Shown here: positions 17,156-26,095 of the stretch, piece by piece
Layout: the number at the start of each line of letters is the position of its first letter
How positions within the stretch are numbered: the stretch's first letter is position 1
Source of the DNA: JADYZU01 sp964540965
Lineage (GTDB): Bacteria; Pseudomonadota; Alphaproteobacteria; Rhodobacterales; Rhodobacteraceae
NCBI GenBank assembly: GCA_964540965.1
Contig: CAZIOT010000001.1
Span: 310,001-374,000, forward strand
DNA: 64,000 nucleotides
Direction of reading: 5' to 3'
Notes under the pieces: generated by a model
Database searches by the model: none
What the model saw: only the letters and a program-made list of their open reading frames with translations
Told to the model about the DNA's origin: nothing
Position numbers and translations under genes: made by a program

Positions 17156-18414
17156 CAGGCGGTCAACCTTTGGCTGTCATGGCCGGCGATGACCACGTCG
17201 ATCAGCCGGTCGGTGGGCTGGTCGGCGGCGAAGGCCACTTCGGTGAACTGTTCGGTCCGGCCAAGGCGGGGCGATTCCATCAGCACGCGGTGCCGCCGGC
17301 CGACCTGCGCGGCCAGATGGCGGGACAGCGCCGCCGCGCCCTCGGCCCGCAGCCGGGCGGCGCGGTCGCGGATGGTGATACCGTCGAGTTGCGGCATCCG
17401 CGCCGCCGGCGTGCCCTTGCGCGGGCTGAACGGGAACACATGCAGGAAAGTCAGGTCGCAGTCGCGCACGAGGGCCAGAGACCGAGCGAACATCTCTTCC
17501 GTCTCGGTCGGGAAACCGGCGATGATGTCGGCGCCATAGGTCATGTCGGGGCGCAGCTTGCGCGCCTCTTCGCAAAAGCGGATCGCGTCGTCGCGCAGGT
17601 GCCGCCGCTTCATCCGCTTGAGGATCAGGTCGTCGCCCGCCTGGAGCGACAGATGCAGATGCGGCATCAGCCGCGGTTCGGTGGCGATGGCCGCCATCAG
17701 GTTGTCGTCGGCCTCGATGCTGTCGATGCTGCTGATGCGCAGGCGCGGCAGGTCGGGCACCAGCCGCAGGATGCGCATGACCAGATCGCCAAGGCGCGGT
17801 TCGCCCGGCAGATCGGCGCCCCAGCTGGTCAGATCGACCCCGGTCAGCACCACCTCAAGATAGCCGCGGTCGACCAGCCGGCGGATCTGGTCCACCACCA
17901 CCCCGGCCGGCACCGAGCGGGAATTGCCCCGGCCATAAGGGATGATGCAGAAGGTGCAGCGATGGTCGCAGCCGTTCTGCACCTGCACATAGGCACGGGC
18001 GCGGCTGCCGAAACCGTCGATCAGATGCCCGGCGGTTTCGCGCACCGACATGATGTCGTCGACCTGCACCGGCTCGGTTTTGCCGATCAGGTCGGGGGTC
18101 AGCCGGGCCCAGGTTGCGGGCTGCATCTTTTCGGCATTGCCGATGACCAGATCGACCTCGGGCATGGCGCTGAAGGTCTGGGGTTCGGTCTGCGCGGCGC
18201 AGCCGGTGACGATGATCTTCGCCGTCGGATGGTCACGCTTCAGCCGGCGGATTTCCTGCCGGGCCTTCCTCACAGCCTCGGCCGTCACGGCGCAGGTGTT
18301 GACCACCACCGCGTCCGAAACCCCGGCGCGGGCGGCCAGATCCTTCATCGCCTCGGTTTCATAGGCGTTCAGGCGGCAGCCGAGGGTGGCAAAGACGGGG
18401 GCCTTGAGGTCCAT
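17155..18414 (-). CDS. mtaB: tRNA t6A37 methylthiotransferase MtaB
   Basis: A radical SAM enzyme that adds a methylthio group to t6A at position 37 of ANN-reading tRNAs such as tRNA-Lys, giving ms2t6A. It has 419 residues. The N-terminal cluster domain has three cysteines (GCRLN, NTCAVT, TGCAAQ) for one 4Fe-4S cluster, and the radical SAM motif CDHRCTFC binds the second. It starts 1 bp after the dapF stop and overlaps paiB at its end. Two tRNA-Lys genes, potential substrates, lie just upstream of dapF. Confidence 0.95.
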   Translation of the reverse strand: MDLKAPVFATLGCRLNAYETEAMKDLAARAGVSDAVVVNTCAVTAEAVRKARQEIRRLKRDHPTAKIIVTGCAAQTEPQTFSAMPEVDLVIGNAEKMQPATWARLTPDLIGKTEPVQVDDIMSVRETAGHLIDGFGSRARAYVQVQNGCDHRCTFCIIPYGRGNSRSVPAGVVVDQIRRLVDRGYLEVVLTGVDLTSWGADLPGEPRLGDLVMRILRLVPDLPRLRISSIDSIEADDNLMAAIATEPRLMPHLHLSLQAGDDLILKRMKRRHLRDDAIRFCEEARKLRPDMTYGADIIAGFPTETEEMFARSLALVRDCDLTFLHVFPFSPRKGTPAARMPQLDGITIRDRAARLRAEGAAALSRHLAAQVGRRHRVLMESPRLGRTEQFTEVAFAADQPTDRLIDVVIAGHDSQRLTA

Positions 18415-18415
18415 G

Positions 18416-19252
18416 CTAAAGCGCCCCGAGGAATTGTGCCGTGAGCACGCCGTCGAAGGTGACCATCGTCGGCCCGGTCATCCAGACGCCATCCTCGCGC
18501 CAGTCGATCCACAGCCGGCCGCCGTCGCAGTCCAGCGTCACCCGGCGCCCGGTCAGCCCGCGCCGGGCCGAGGCAACGGCGACGGCGCAAGAGGATGAAC
18601 CCGAGGCGAGCGTGATCCCGACCCCGCGTTCCCAGACCCGCATCCGCAGGTGATCGGGGCCGATGACCTGCACCACCTGCACATTGGTGCGCTGCGGGAA
18701 CAGCGGGTGGTGTTCGTGGGCCGCGCCAAAGCGCGCGAGGTCCACCGCTGCCACATCGGGCACGAAGAACGAACAATGCGGGTTGCCCATGCTGGTCGCG
18801 GTCGGTGTGCCGTCGATGGGCAGCGCCAGCGTGTCCATCGCTTGCGCCAGCGGGATTTCGTCCCAGCGCAGGCGCGGCGGCCCCATGTTGACCGAGGTCA
18901 GCCCCCCTCCGGCATCCACCGCCGCCAGCACGCCGTTGCCGGTCGCGATGGCCAGCCGGTCGCGCCCCGTGCGCGCCATCTCCCAAGCCGCGATGCAGCG
19001 GGTGGCGTTGCCGCAGGCCGCCGACATGCTGCCGTCGGCGTTCCAGAAGGTGAGCGACAGGTCGGCATTGCCGCCCTCGGTGATCACGGCAAGCTGGTCG
19101 AAGCCGACGCCGCGGTGCCGGTCGGCCAGCGCGGCGACAAGCCGGCCCTCGACGCGCGGCGCGGGGCTGCCGCGGTCGTCGATGACAACGAAGTCGTTGC
19201 CAAGCCCGTGCATCTTCATGAACGGCAGCGAAGGTCCGGTCGTATCGCGCAT
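18416..19252 (-). CDS. dapF: diaminopimelate epimerase, with Ser at the second catalytic Cys position
   Basis: A 278-residue PLP-independent racemase converting LL- to meso-diaminopimelate for lysine and peptidoglycan. KMHGLGNDFVVID at the N-terminus and AACGNATRC with catalytic Cys80 are normal. The second catalytic motif, usually ACGTGAC/ACGSGAC, reads ASGSSSC. The aligned residue is Ser217 (codon TCG, no frameshift), with a Cys only at 222. WERG before it is conserved. The change may be a lineage variant that still works or may alter activity. No other DapF is seen in the window. Confidence 0.9.
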   Translation of the reverse strand: MRDTTGPSLPFMKMHGLGNDFVVIDDRGSPAPRVEGRLVAALADRHRGVGFDQLAVITEGGNADLSLTFWNADGSMSAACGNATRCIAAWEMARTGRDRLAIATGNGVLAAVDAGGGLTSVNMGPPRLRWDEIPLAQAMDTLALPIDGTPTATSMGNPHCSFFVPDVAAVDLARFGAAHEHHPLFPQRTNVQVVQVIGPDHLRMRVWERGVGITLASGSSSCAVAVASARRGLTGRRVTLDCDGGRLWIDWREDGVWMTGPTMVTFDGVLTAQFLGAL

Positions 19253-19338
19253 GACGCCGGGCTTTACGACAAAGGCGCCGACAAATCCAGATGCCCTCTT
19301 GACCCCGCCGGCGATACGCCCTAATCGCCGCCTCCTGT

Positions 19339-19414
<76 letters not shown>

Positions 19415-19551
19415 CTTTCCCCACAGATCGACGGCAGGCCGGTGACGGCGACTCCCCCCGGGGATGCCGCGCGTTTTGCCTTCGCCACCCCCCGATCCCC
19501 GCAGATTGCCGGTTGACGACCGGCGGCGGCTTGCCTAGTGACCGGCGGCGT

Positions 19552-19627
19552 GAGCCGGTAGCTCAGCCGGTAGAGCAACTGACTTTTAATCAGTAGGTCC
19601 TGGGTTCGAGCCCCAGCCGGCTCACCA
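19552..19627 (+). tRNA. tRNA-Lys (anticodon TTT)
   Basis: A 76-nt cloverleaf including encoded CCA. The acceptor GAGCCGG pairs with CCGGCTC. The anticodon stem ACTGA/TCAGT has loop CTTTTAA, so the anticodon is TTT at 19585-19587. The T-arm has the TTCGAG loop. It lies 137 bp after the CTT isoacceptor, so both lysine tRNAs sit together. Confidence 0.97.
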
Positions 19628-19645
19628 TTCCATTGCAGGCGCCGC

Positions 19646-20512
19646 ATGACCCGCACCCTCCTTTCCTTTGGCCACGGCTATTCGGCGGCGGCGCTGGCGC
19701 GGGTCTTGATCGGGCAGGGCTGGCGCGTCATCGGCACCACGCGCGACCCGGCCCGGATGGCCGACATCGCCGCCACCGGCGTGACGCCGGTGCTGTGGCC
19801 CGGCGGCTTTGGCGATACGCTTGAACAGGCGACGGACATCCTCGTCTCGGCCGAGCCGGGGCCCGAGGGCGACGCGCTCTTGGCGGCGAAGGGGGACAAG
19901 ATTGCCGCCGATGCCGGGCGGTTTGGCTGGGTCGGCTATCTGTCCACCACCGGTGTCTATGGCAACCGCGACGGCGGCGAGGTGGACGAGAACAGCGACC
20001 TGCGCCCCGGATCGCCGCGCACCCTGGCCCGCGTCGGGGCCGAGCGCGACTGGCTGGCGCTGCCCGGTCTGCCGGTGCATGTGTTCCGCCTTGCCGGCAT
20101 CTATGGCCCCGGCCGTGGCCCCTTTGCCAAGGTCAGGAACGGCACGGCGCGGCGGATCATCAAGCCCGGCCAGATGTTCAGCCGCATCCATGTCGATGAC
20201 ATCGCCCGCGTGCTGGCCGCCTCGATCGCGCGACCGAACCCCGGCCGCATCTACAACGTCTGCGACAACGAACCGGCCCCGCCCGAGGTGGTGACCGAGG
20301 AAGCCGCCCGCCTGCTGGGCGTGCCGCCGCCGCCGGCCGAGGATTTCGCCAGTGCCGAGATGACGCCGATGGCGCGGTCCTTTTACCTTGAATCGCGCCG
20401 CGTGCTGAACCGGCGCATCCGCGAGGAACTGGGCGTGACGCTGGCCTATCCGACCTGGCGCGAGGGGCTGGCGGCGATCCTTGCAGCGGAAAATCCGCCG
20501 GCACGGGGTTGA
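19646..20512 (+). CDS. SDR/epimerase-like NAD(P)-binding protein (YeeZ type)
   Basis: A 288-residue protein with a Rossmann start, LLSFGHGYSAAALARVLI, resembling the YeeZ/extended-SDR group. VGYLSTTGVYGN at mid-length holds the usual Thr/Ser-Tyr region, and FRLAGIYGPGRGPF and SRIHVDDIARVL follow. It begins 18 bp after tRNA-Lys(TTT). The substrate is not known; relatives are annotated as nucleoside-diphosphate-sugar epimerases without proof. Confidence 0.85.
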   Translation: MTRTLLSFGHGYSAAALARVLIGQGWRVIGTTRDPARMADIAATGVTPVLWPGGFGDTLEQATDILVSAEPGPEGDALLAAKGDKIAADAGRFGWVGYLSTTGVYGNRDGGEVDENSDLRPGSPRTLARVGAERDWLALPGLPVHVFRLAGIYGPGRGPFAKVRNGTARRIIKPGQMFSRIHVDDIARVLAASIARPNPGRIYNVCDNEPAPPEVVTEEAARLLGVPPPPAEDFASAEMTPMARSFYLESRRVLNRRIREELGVTLAYPTWREGLAAILAAENPPARG

Positions 20513-20561
20513 ACCCGCCCGCGGCCCCGGCCATATCCCACGGGCGGACCGGGCCCCTCTG

Positions 20562-20607
20562 ACGTTCAACGAACGTGATGTCGGACCGCATCGAGCACAC
20601 TCGATGC
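20562..20607 (+). promoter_or_regulatory. structured leader upstream of the TerC gene
   Basis: Two hairpins lie 75-120 bp before the terC-type start: ACGTTC-AAC-GAACGT (20562-20576) and the perfect 8-bp stem GCATCGAG-CACA-CTCGATGC (20588-20607). TerC/Alx-type genes are often controlled by manganese-sensing yybP-ykoY leaders. The conserved GGGGAGUA core of that class was not found here, so the leader type is open. Confidence 0.4.
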
Positions 20608-20681
20608 CAGCCCGGACCAGTCTGCGGACCTTGCGGTGTCGTGTCGTGCCCGATGGCACCAACAGGACAGGACCGCAAAGA

Positions 20682-21668
20682 ATGGATTTACTGACAACGC
20701 TTTTCCTTGGAACGCAGCTTTGGATGTGGCTGCTGTTCATCGCCATCGTCATCACCCTTCTGGTGCTTGACCTTGGCGTGCTGAACCGCGGCGACCACGA
20801 GATCGGCGTCCGTCGCAGCCTGTGGCTTTCGGCGCTTTACATCACCCTTGGCCTTGGCTTTTCCGGCTTTGTCTGGTGGCAGATGGGGGGCGAGGCGACC
20901 TCGGCCTATCTGACGGCCTTCGTGGTGGAAAAGACGCTGGCGATGGACAACGTGTTCGTCATCGCGCTGATCTTTTCGTGGTTCGCGATCCCGCGGCAGT
21001 ATCAGCACCGGGTGCTGTTCTGGGGCATCCTGGGTGTCATCGTGCTGCGCGGCATCATGATCGGCGTCGGCGCCACGCTGGTCGCGCAATACGGCTGGAT
21101 CCTGTATGTCTTTGCCGCCTTCCTGATCTTTACCGGCCTGCGCATGATGTTCGGCGGCGACCATCAGCCCGACATGGCCGACAACCGGGTGCTGAAATTC
21201 CTGCGCCGCCACATGAACGTGACCGACGGGCTGCGCGGCAACGCCTTTTTCGTGCGCGAGGCGGATGACGCCGGCCGGATGACCCGCTTTGCCACGCCGC
21301 TTTTCCTGGCATTGGTGCTGATCGAGATCGCCGACCTGGTGTTCGCGGTCGATTCGGTGCCGGCGGTGTTCGCCATCACCACCGATCCGTTCATCGTCTA
21401 CACGTCGAACATCTTTGCCATCCTTGGCCTGCGCGCGCTGTATTTCGCGCTGGCGGCGATCCTGCACCGCTTCGAATACCTGAAATATGCGCTGGCGCTC
21501 TTGCTGGTCTTCATCGGCTCCAAGGTGTTCGTGGCCGACCTGATGGGCTGGGAAAAGTTCCCCGCGCAATGGTCGCTGGCGATCACCCTTGGCATCCTTG
21601 CCGCCGGCGTCGGTTTTTCGCTGTGGAAAACCAGGGGGGATGAACCCAGGGCGCTGGCCGACAGTTAG
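20682..21668 (+). CDS. TerC/Alx family membrane protein
   Basis: An integral membrane protein of 328 residues, with about nine hydrophobic segments by eye. It has the family hallmarks EKTLAMDNVFVIALIF and IEIADLVFAVDSVPAVFAIT, whose acidic residues lie in the membrane and are thought to bind metal. Alx-type relatives export manganese or respond to alkaline pH; others are linked to tellurite resistance. The start ATG 20682 precedes MDLLTTLFLGTQLW; the longer open frame is not plausible. A long structured leader precedes it. Confidence 0.92.
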   Translation: MDLLTTLFLGTQLWMWLLFIAIVITLLVLDLGVLNRGDHEIGVRRSLWLSALYITLGLGFSGFVWWQMGGEATSAYLTAFVVEKTLAMDNVFVIALIFSWFAIPRQYQHRVLFWGILGVIVLRGIMIGVGATLVAQYGWILYVFAAFLIFTGLRMMFGGDHQPDMADNRVLKFLRRHMNVTDGLRGNAFFVREADDAGRMTRFATPLFLALVLIEIADLVFAVDSVPAVFAITTDPFIVYTSNIFAILGLRALYFALAAILHRFEYLKYALALLLVFIGSKVFVADLMGWEKFPAQWSLAITLGILAAGVGFSLWKTRGDEPRALADS

Positions 21669-21692
21669 GCCGGCGTCAGGGCGGGGCCGCGG

Positions 21693-22298
21693 TCAGCCTA
21701 GCATGACCCCGGCATCCGCCATCGCGGCCAAGGCCTGTTCCAGAGACCCGTTCAGGTCGATGGCGCGGCACAGGTCGCGCCGCACGGTGACGGCAAAGCC
21801 GAGCCGTGCGGCATCCAGGGCGGAAAATGCCACGCAATAGTCGGTCGCCAGCCCGACCATGGTCAGGCTGGCAATGCCGCGACTGCGCAGGAACCCTTCA
21901 AGCCCGGTCGGCGTCTCGCGGTCGTTTTCGTAAAAGGCCGAATAGCTGTCGATCGCCGGGTTCATGCCCTTTCGGATGATGATCGCGGCGGGATCGGTTG
22001 CCAGATCGGCGCGAAGGGCGGCGCCATCGCTGCCCTGCACGCAATGGTCGGGCCACAGCGTCTGGGTGCCATAGGGCATCTCGACCGTGGTGAACGGCGC
22101 ATGTCCGGGGTGGCTTGACGCGAAAGAGGAATGCCCGGCAGGGTGCCAGTCCTGCGTCAGCACCACGGTCGCGAACTCCTCCATCAGGGCGTTGATGCCG
22201 GGAACGATCCCGTCGCCGCCGTCAACCGCCAGCCGCCCGCCGGGACAAAAGTCGTTCTGCAAGTCGATGACGATCAGCGCATGGGTATCGGGCTGCAT
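21693..22298 (-). CDS. pncA: nicotinamidase
   Basis: Hydrolyses nicotinamide to nicotinate in NAD salvage (201 residues, isochorismatase-like fold). The catalytic triad is visible as Asp in VIDLQNDF (residue 12), Lys in IIRKGMNP and Cys in GLATDYCV. Metal-ligand His residues are in DWHPAGHSSF. The start ATG 22298 has AGGAG 7 bp upstream. An in-frame ATG further up is less likely. It stands alone, convergent with the terC-type gene. Confidence 0.93.
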   Translation of the reverse strand: MQPDTHALIVIDLQNDFCPGGRLAVDGGDGIVPGINALMEEFATVVLTQDWHPAGHSSFASSHPGHAPFTTVEMPYGTQTLWPDHCVQGSDGAALRADLATDPAAIIIRKGMNPAIDSYSAFYENDRETPTGLEGFLRSRGIASLTMVGLATDYCVAFSALDAARLGFAVTVRRDLCRAIDLNGSLEQALAAMADAGVMLG

Positions 22299-22373
22299 GG
22301 CGGACTCCTGTCGCTGGACCGGCAACAGGGGTAGGGTTGCAACCGGGGCGCGTCAAGCACCGGGGGTTGCGGC

Positions 22374-23363
22374 ATGAAGGCGCTGGTTCTGGGCGGATCG
22401 GGGCAGATGGGTCGGGCGGTGGCAAAGGCGCTGGCCGCAGCCGGCTGGCAGGTCGATGCCGCCACCGGCGGCGGGCGCGCGCTGCCCGTGTCGCTGGCAG
22501 GTGTACGCCGCATCGACGCCGGGCCTTTGGCGGCGATGCTGGGCCGCGGCGCCGATCTGGTCTTTGACCCGTTCTGCATGACCGCCGCAGATGCCGCCGC
22601 GCGGCTGGCCTGCCGGGCCGATGTCGGGCGGTTCGTCGTGGTCTCGACCGCCAGCGTCTATGCCGATGCCAGGGGCCGCAGCCTCGAATCGACGGGAGAG
22701 ACCGGGTATCCGCAGTTTGGCGCGCCGGTGACCGAGGCGCAGGTGACCGTCCCGCCCGGCGCCGGCTATTCCGCCGGCAAGGTCGCGATGGAACGCGCGT
22801 TCCGCGATTCCGGCGCCACGGTGACGCTGCTGCGCCCCGGTGCCATCCACGGGCCGGGGGCGCGGCATCCGCGCGAATGGGTGGTGGTCAAGCGCCTGCT
22901 GGACGGGCGCCGCCGGATTGCCGCGGTGGATGGCGGCAAGAGCCTCTTTGCCACCACGGCGACGCTGAACGTCGCGCTTGCCGTGCTGGCGGCGCAGGCG
23001 GCGGCGCTTGACGGGCCGGTGAATGTCGCCGACCCCGACCGGCCTTCGGTGGCGCAGATCATCGGCCATATCGCCGCGGCGATGGGGCGCGCGGCGGCGG
23101 TGGTGCCGGTCGACGGCACCTTGGGCGCCGGATTTACCCCCTGGTCGGTCGGGCATCCCTTCCTGCTCGACTGCGGGCGCCTTGACCGCGCCGGCTGGCA
23201 ACCCCTCAGCTATGCGCAGGCGCTGCCGCCCTATCTGGACTGGATCGTGGAACGGGCGGGCGACTGGCAGACGGCCTTTCCCGCCTTCGCCCACTACCCC
23301 GCCGATCCCTTCGACTACGACGCCGAGGATCGCGCCCTTGCCATGTCTGGCGCATTTCCCTAA
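22374..23363 (+). CDS. NAD-dependent epimerase/dehydratase family protein
   Basis: A 329-residue Rossmann protein beginning MKALVLGGSGQMGRAVAKAL, with VVSTASVYAD, a YSAGKVAMERAF active-site-like YxxxK and LLRPGAIHGPGARHPREW. It belongs to the extended SDR group. A specific substrate cannot be named. It is followed 28 bp later by the Hsp70-like gene on the same strand, so the two may be co-transcribed. Confidence 0.85.
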   Translation: MKALVLGGSGQMGRAVAKALAAAGWQVDAATGGGRALPVSLAGVRRIDAGPLAAMLGRGADLVFDPFCMTAADAAARLACRADVGRFVVVSTASVYADARGRSLESTGETGYPQFGAPVTEAQVTVPPGAGYSAGKVAMERAFRDSGATVTLLRPGAIHGPGARHPREWVVVKRLLDGRRRIAAVDGGKSLFATTATLNVALAVLAAQAAALDGPVNVADPDRPSVAQIIGHIAAAMGRAAAVVPVDGTLGAGFTPWSVGHPFLLDCGRLDRAGWQPLSYAQALPPYLDWIVERAGDWQTAFPAFAHYPADPFDYDAEDRALAMSGAFP

Positions 23364-23391
23364 TCCCGCCGCTCTGGCGCGCGGGGAAAGC

Positions 23392-24606
23392 ATGGGCTGG
23401 ATCGGCATCGACTTTGGCACTTCGAACACCGCCGCGGCGGTGGCTGCCGGCGGCCGCGCCCATGTCATTCCGCTGCAGGACGGGCGCGAGGTGGTGCCGA
23501 CGGCGGTGTTCCTTGACTATGCCACGCGCGAGATGGTCTTTGGCCATGGCGCCGTCGCCGCGCTGACCGCCGGGCGCGAGGGGCGGTTCATGCGGGCGCT
23601 CAAGCGCGTGCTGGGCACGCCCCTGATGCGCGAACCGCGCCAGTTGCTCAACCGCCGCACGACGCTGATCGAGGTGGTGGCCGGGTTCCTGTCCATGGTG
23701 CGCGACCGGGCCGAGGCCGCCACCGGCCTGCGCCTGACCCATGTCGTCTCTGGCCGGCCGGTCCTGTTCCACGCCGATCCCGCCCGCGATGCCGCGGCCG
23801 AGGCCGACCTTGCCGATTGCTATCGCGCCGCCGGGTTTCAGGGCGTGGAATTCCTGCTGGAGCCCGAGGCGGCGGCGCTGGCCGCCGGTCCGGCGCCGGG
23901 GCTGGGCCTTGTCGTCGACATCGGCGGCGGCACCTCGGACTTCACGCTGTTCGAGGACGGGGTGATCGCCAGCCGCGGCCTGCGCGTCGGCGGCACCGAT
24001 TTCGACCGCGCCCTGTCGATCGCCCATGCCATGCCGCAGCTTGGAATGGGCCACCTGCTGCGCGCCGTGTTCGGCAATCAGGTGAACGAGGCGCCGGTGG
24101 CCCTGTTCCAGGATCTTGCAACCTGGGAAAAGATCGCCTTCCTTTACACCGCCGACACCCGCCGCGCCGCCGCCGACATGCTCAAGGTCGCGGTCGAACC
24201 GCGGCCGTTCCGGCGCCTTGCCGATGTGCTGCGCGACGAGACCGGCCATGACATCGCCTTTGCCGTCGAGGCGGCCAAGATCGCCGCCAATGCCGGGGCC
24301 GGGGTCATTGACCTGTCGGTCGCCGAACGCGGCCTGACCCGGCGACTAAGCCGTGACGCGCTGGATCAGGCGGTGGCGCCCTTTTCGACGGCGATTGCCG
24401 AAACCGCGCTGGCCACTGTCGCCGCCGGCGGGGCCGGGCCGGGCGATGTGGCGCGGGTGGTGATGGTCGGCGGATCGGGCCTTGTCGGGCGGGTGCGCGA
24501 CGATATCGCCGCCGCCTTTCCCGGTGCCCGGCTGGTGCAGGCCGGCGCCTTTTCCGCCGTGGCCGAGGGGCTGGGCCTTGCCGCCGCCGCCCGCGACGGG
24601 CGCTAA
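23392..24606 (+). CDS. Hsp70-like protein (YegD type)
   Basis: A 404-residue actin-fold ATPase with phosphate-1 motif GIDFGTSNTAAAV, phosphate-2 motif VDIGGGTSDFTLF and adenosine motif VVMVGGSGLVGRV. It has the nucleotide-binding half but no recognisable substrate-binding domain or C-terminal lid, as in E. coli YegD. The start ATG 23392 follows GGGGAAAG. A longer open frame upstream is a shadow of the epimerase gene. Its role as a chaperone without DnaJ or GrpE partners is unproven. Confidence 0.88.
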   Translation: MGWIGIDFGTSNTAAAVAAGGRAHVIPLQDGREVVPTAVFLDYATREMVFGHGAVAALTAGREGRFMRALKRVLGTPLMREPRQLLNRRTTLIEVVAGFLSMVRDRAEAATGLRLTHVVSGRPVLFHADPARDAAAEADLADCYRAAGFQGVEFLLEPEAAALAAGPAPGLGLVVDIGGGTSDFTLFEDGVIASRGLRVGGTDFDRALSIAHAMPQLGMGHLLRAVFGNQVNEAPVALFQDLATWEKIAFLYTADTRRAAADMLKVAVEPRPFRRLADVLRDETGHDIAFAVEAAKIAANAGAGVIDLSVAERGLTRRLSRDALDQAVAPFSTAIAETALATVAAGGAGPGDVARVVMVGGSGLVGRVRDDIAAAFPGARLVQAGAFSAVAEGLGLAAAARDGR

Positions 24607-24656
24607 CCGGAACCGTTGCCGTGCCCGCGGTGTTGAACGGCAGGGAGGACGCCGCC

Positions 24657-25013
24657 ATGCACCTGACTGCGATCTACGCCCAGCTTGCCTGTTCCGACCC
24701 CGAGGTTTCGACCGACTGGTTCAGCAGCCTGTTCAACCGCGCCCCCGACTCCCGCCCGATGAAGGGGCTGGCAGAATGGCATCTGGGCGCAACCGCCGGG
24801 TTCCAGTTGTTTCGCGATGCCGGCAATGCCGGCCACGGCACGCTGACCCTGATCGTGCAGGACGTGCGGCGCGAACAGGCGCGGCTGGCCGATGCCGGCC
24901 GTCATCCGGGCGAGGTTTCGGCCGGCGATTTCGCCAGCCTGTTGCGGCTGCGCGACCCGGACGGCAACCTTGTTGTGCTGGCACAACCCGAGCCGCCGAC
25001 CAGACCGGCGTGA
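24657..25013 (+). CDS. VOC (glyoxalase/bleomycin-resistance) family protein
   Basis: A 118-residue single-unit VOC protein: HLTAIYAQLACSDPEVSTDWF, then LAEWHLGATAGFQLF and a C-terminal LRLRDPDGNLVVLAQ. Such proteins bind metal and act as isomerases, dioxygenases or resistance proteins, or merely bind a ligand. The start ATG 24657 has GGGAGG upstream; the open frame from 24621 is longer but lacks a site. Confidence 0.8.
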   Translation: MHLTAIYAQLACSDPEVSTDWFSSLFNRAPDSRPMKGLAEWHLGATAGFQLFRDAGNAGHGTLTLIVQDVRREQARLADAGRHPGEVSAGDFASLLRLRDPDGNLVVLAQPEPPTRPA

Positions 25014-25379
25014 GCCCACCGTGGCGCTTTGATGACTGTCGATCCTCTTTCGCCAGTCGATGACGCTCGTTTGCGCCGGGGCCGGTTTGGGCGTGTGCAG
25101 AAACCGGATCGGGCGATTGCCCGGGGCGTCAAAGGCGTGGCCTTCATCCTTGAAAAAGCGGCAGACAGCGCGGCTCCCCACCGGAAGGGGTTGATGCCGG
25201 CAATGGGTCCGACCAAGCTTGCATGGCCGCGGACACGGCTTTGGCGATCCAGACCTTGCAGGCAACGGTTTCAGGAATACCGAGCTATCGACCCTGTGCG
25301 CAGTCCGCCAGAATGCCGGCGCAGGCATCTTGGCGGATCATGGGATCAATCTGAACCGGCGGGTTCCATAGGGGGCCGG
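25014..25379. other. 366-bp gap with no gene recognised
   Basis: All six frames were read. They are broken or give no familiar sequence, and no tRNA, clear terminator or transposase remnant was seen. The base composition is less extreme than in the neighbouring genes. It may be a decayed gene or intergenic filler between the VOC gene and the converging pyrF. Confidence 0.5.
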
Positions 25380-26069
25380 TCAGCCCATCTCGGCCAGGAT
25401 CGCTTCGGCCGCCTTGCGCGGATCGACGGCCTGCCAGACCGGGCGGCCGACGACGATATGGTCGGCCCCGGCGCGGATCGCGGCGGCGGGGGTCTCGATG
25501 CGCTTCTGGTCGCCTGCCTTGGCGCCGGCCGGCCGCACGCCGGGGGTCACGATCAGCTTGCCCGCGGCGCCGGGCAGGGCGCGGATCGCCGCCGCCTCGT
25601 GCGGGCTGGCGATGACGCCATCGGCGCCGGCGGCAAAGGCGCGGGCGGCGCGCTCGACCGCGATTTCCGCCAGATCGCCGTCGCGGATCAGCATCCCGTC
25701 CAGATCGGCGCGGTCGAGCGAGGTCAGGATGGTGACGGCCAGAATTCGTGTCGGCCGCCCCGCCGCCCCGGCCCGCGCCGCCGTCACCACATGCGGATCG
25801 CCGTGGACGGTCAGGAAATCAAGGTCATAGGCCGCCAGCCCGCGCACCGCCGATTGCACCGTTGCCGGGATGTCGAACAGCTTCATGTCAAGGAACACCC
25901 GCTTGCCCAGGTCGTCCTTGAGCTCGCGCGCCAGCGCAAGGCCGCCACCGGTCAGCATCCCCAGCCCGATCTTGTAGAAACCGACCGCATCGCCCAGCCT
26001 TTCGGCCAGTTGCAGCCCGGCAAGGGCATGTTCCACGTCAAGGGCTACGATCAGGCGGTCGTCGGGCAT
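25380..26069 (-). CDS. pyrF: orotidine 5'-phosphate decarboxylase
   Basis: Last step of UMP synthesis, 229 residues. The class pattern is clear: LIVALDVEHALAG, FYKIGLGMLT, the catalytic VFLDMKLFDIPATV (DxKxxD), LTVHGDPH, GVIASPHE, IVTPGVRP and ADHIVVGRPVWQA. The start ATG 26069 has GGAGAG upstream. The longer open frame to 26219 overlaps the next gene and is rejected. Confidence 0.96.
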   Translation of the reverse strand: MPDDRLIVALDVEHALAGLQLAERLGDAVGFYKIGLGMLTGGGLALARELKDDLGKRVFLDMKLFDIPATVQSAVRGLAAYDLDFLTVHGDPHVVTAARAGAAGRPTRILAVTILTSLDRADLDGMLIRDGDLAEIAVERAARAFAAGADGVIASPHEAAAIRALPGAAGKLIVTPGVRPAGAKAGDQKRIETPAAAIRAGADHIVVGRPVWQAVDPRKAAEAILAEMG

Positions 26070-26095
26070 GGCGGCTCTCCTTTGTCCGCCGGTCG

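Noticed and set aside
20513..20681. A definite yybP-ykoY manganese riboswitch
   Set aside because: The conserved core could not be found by eye, so only a structured leader is reported.
25014..25379. Transposase remnant in the gap before pyrF
   Set aside because: No transposase motif, terminal inverted repeat or target duplication was seen in any frame.
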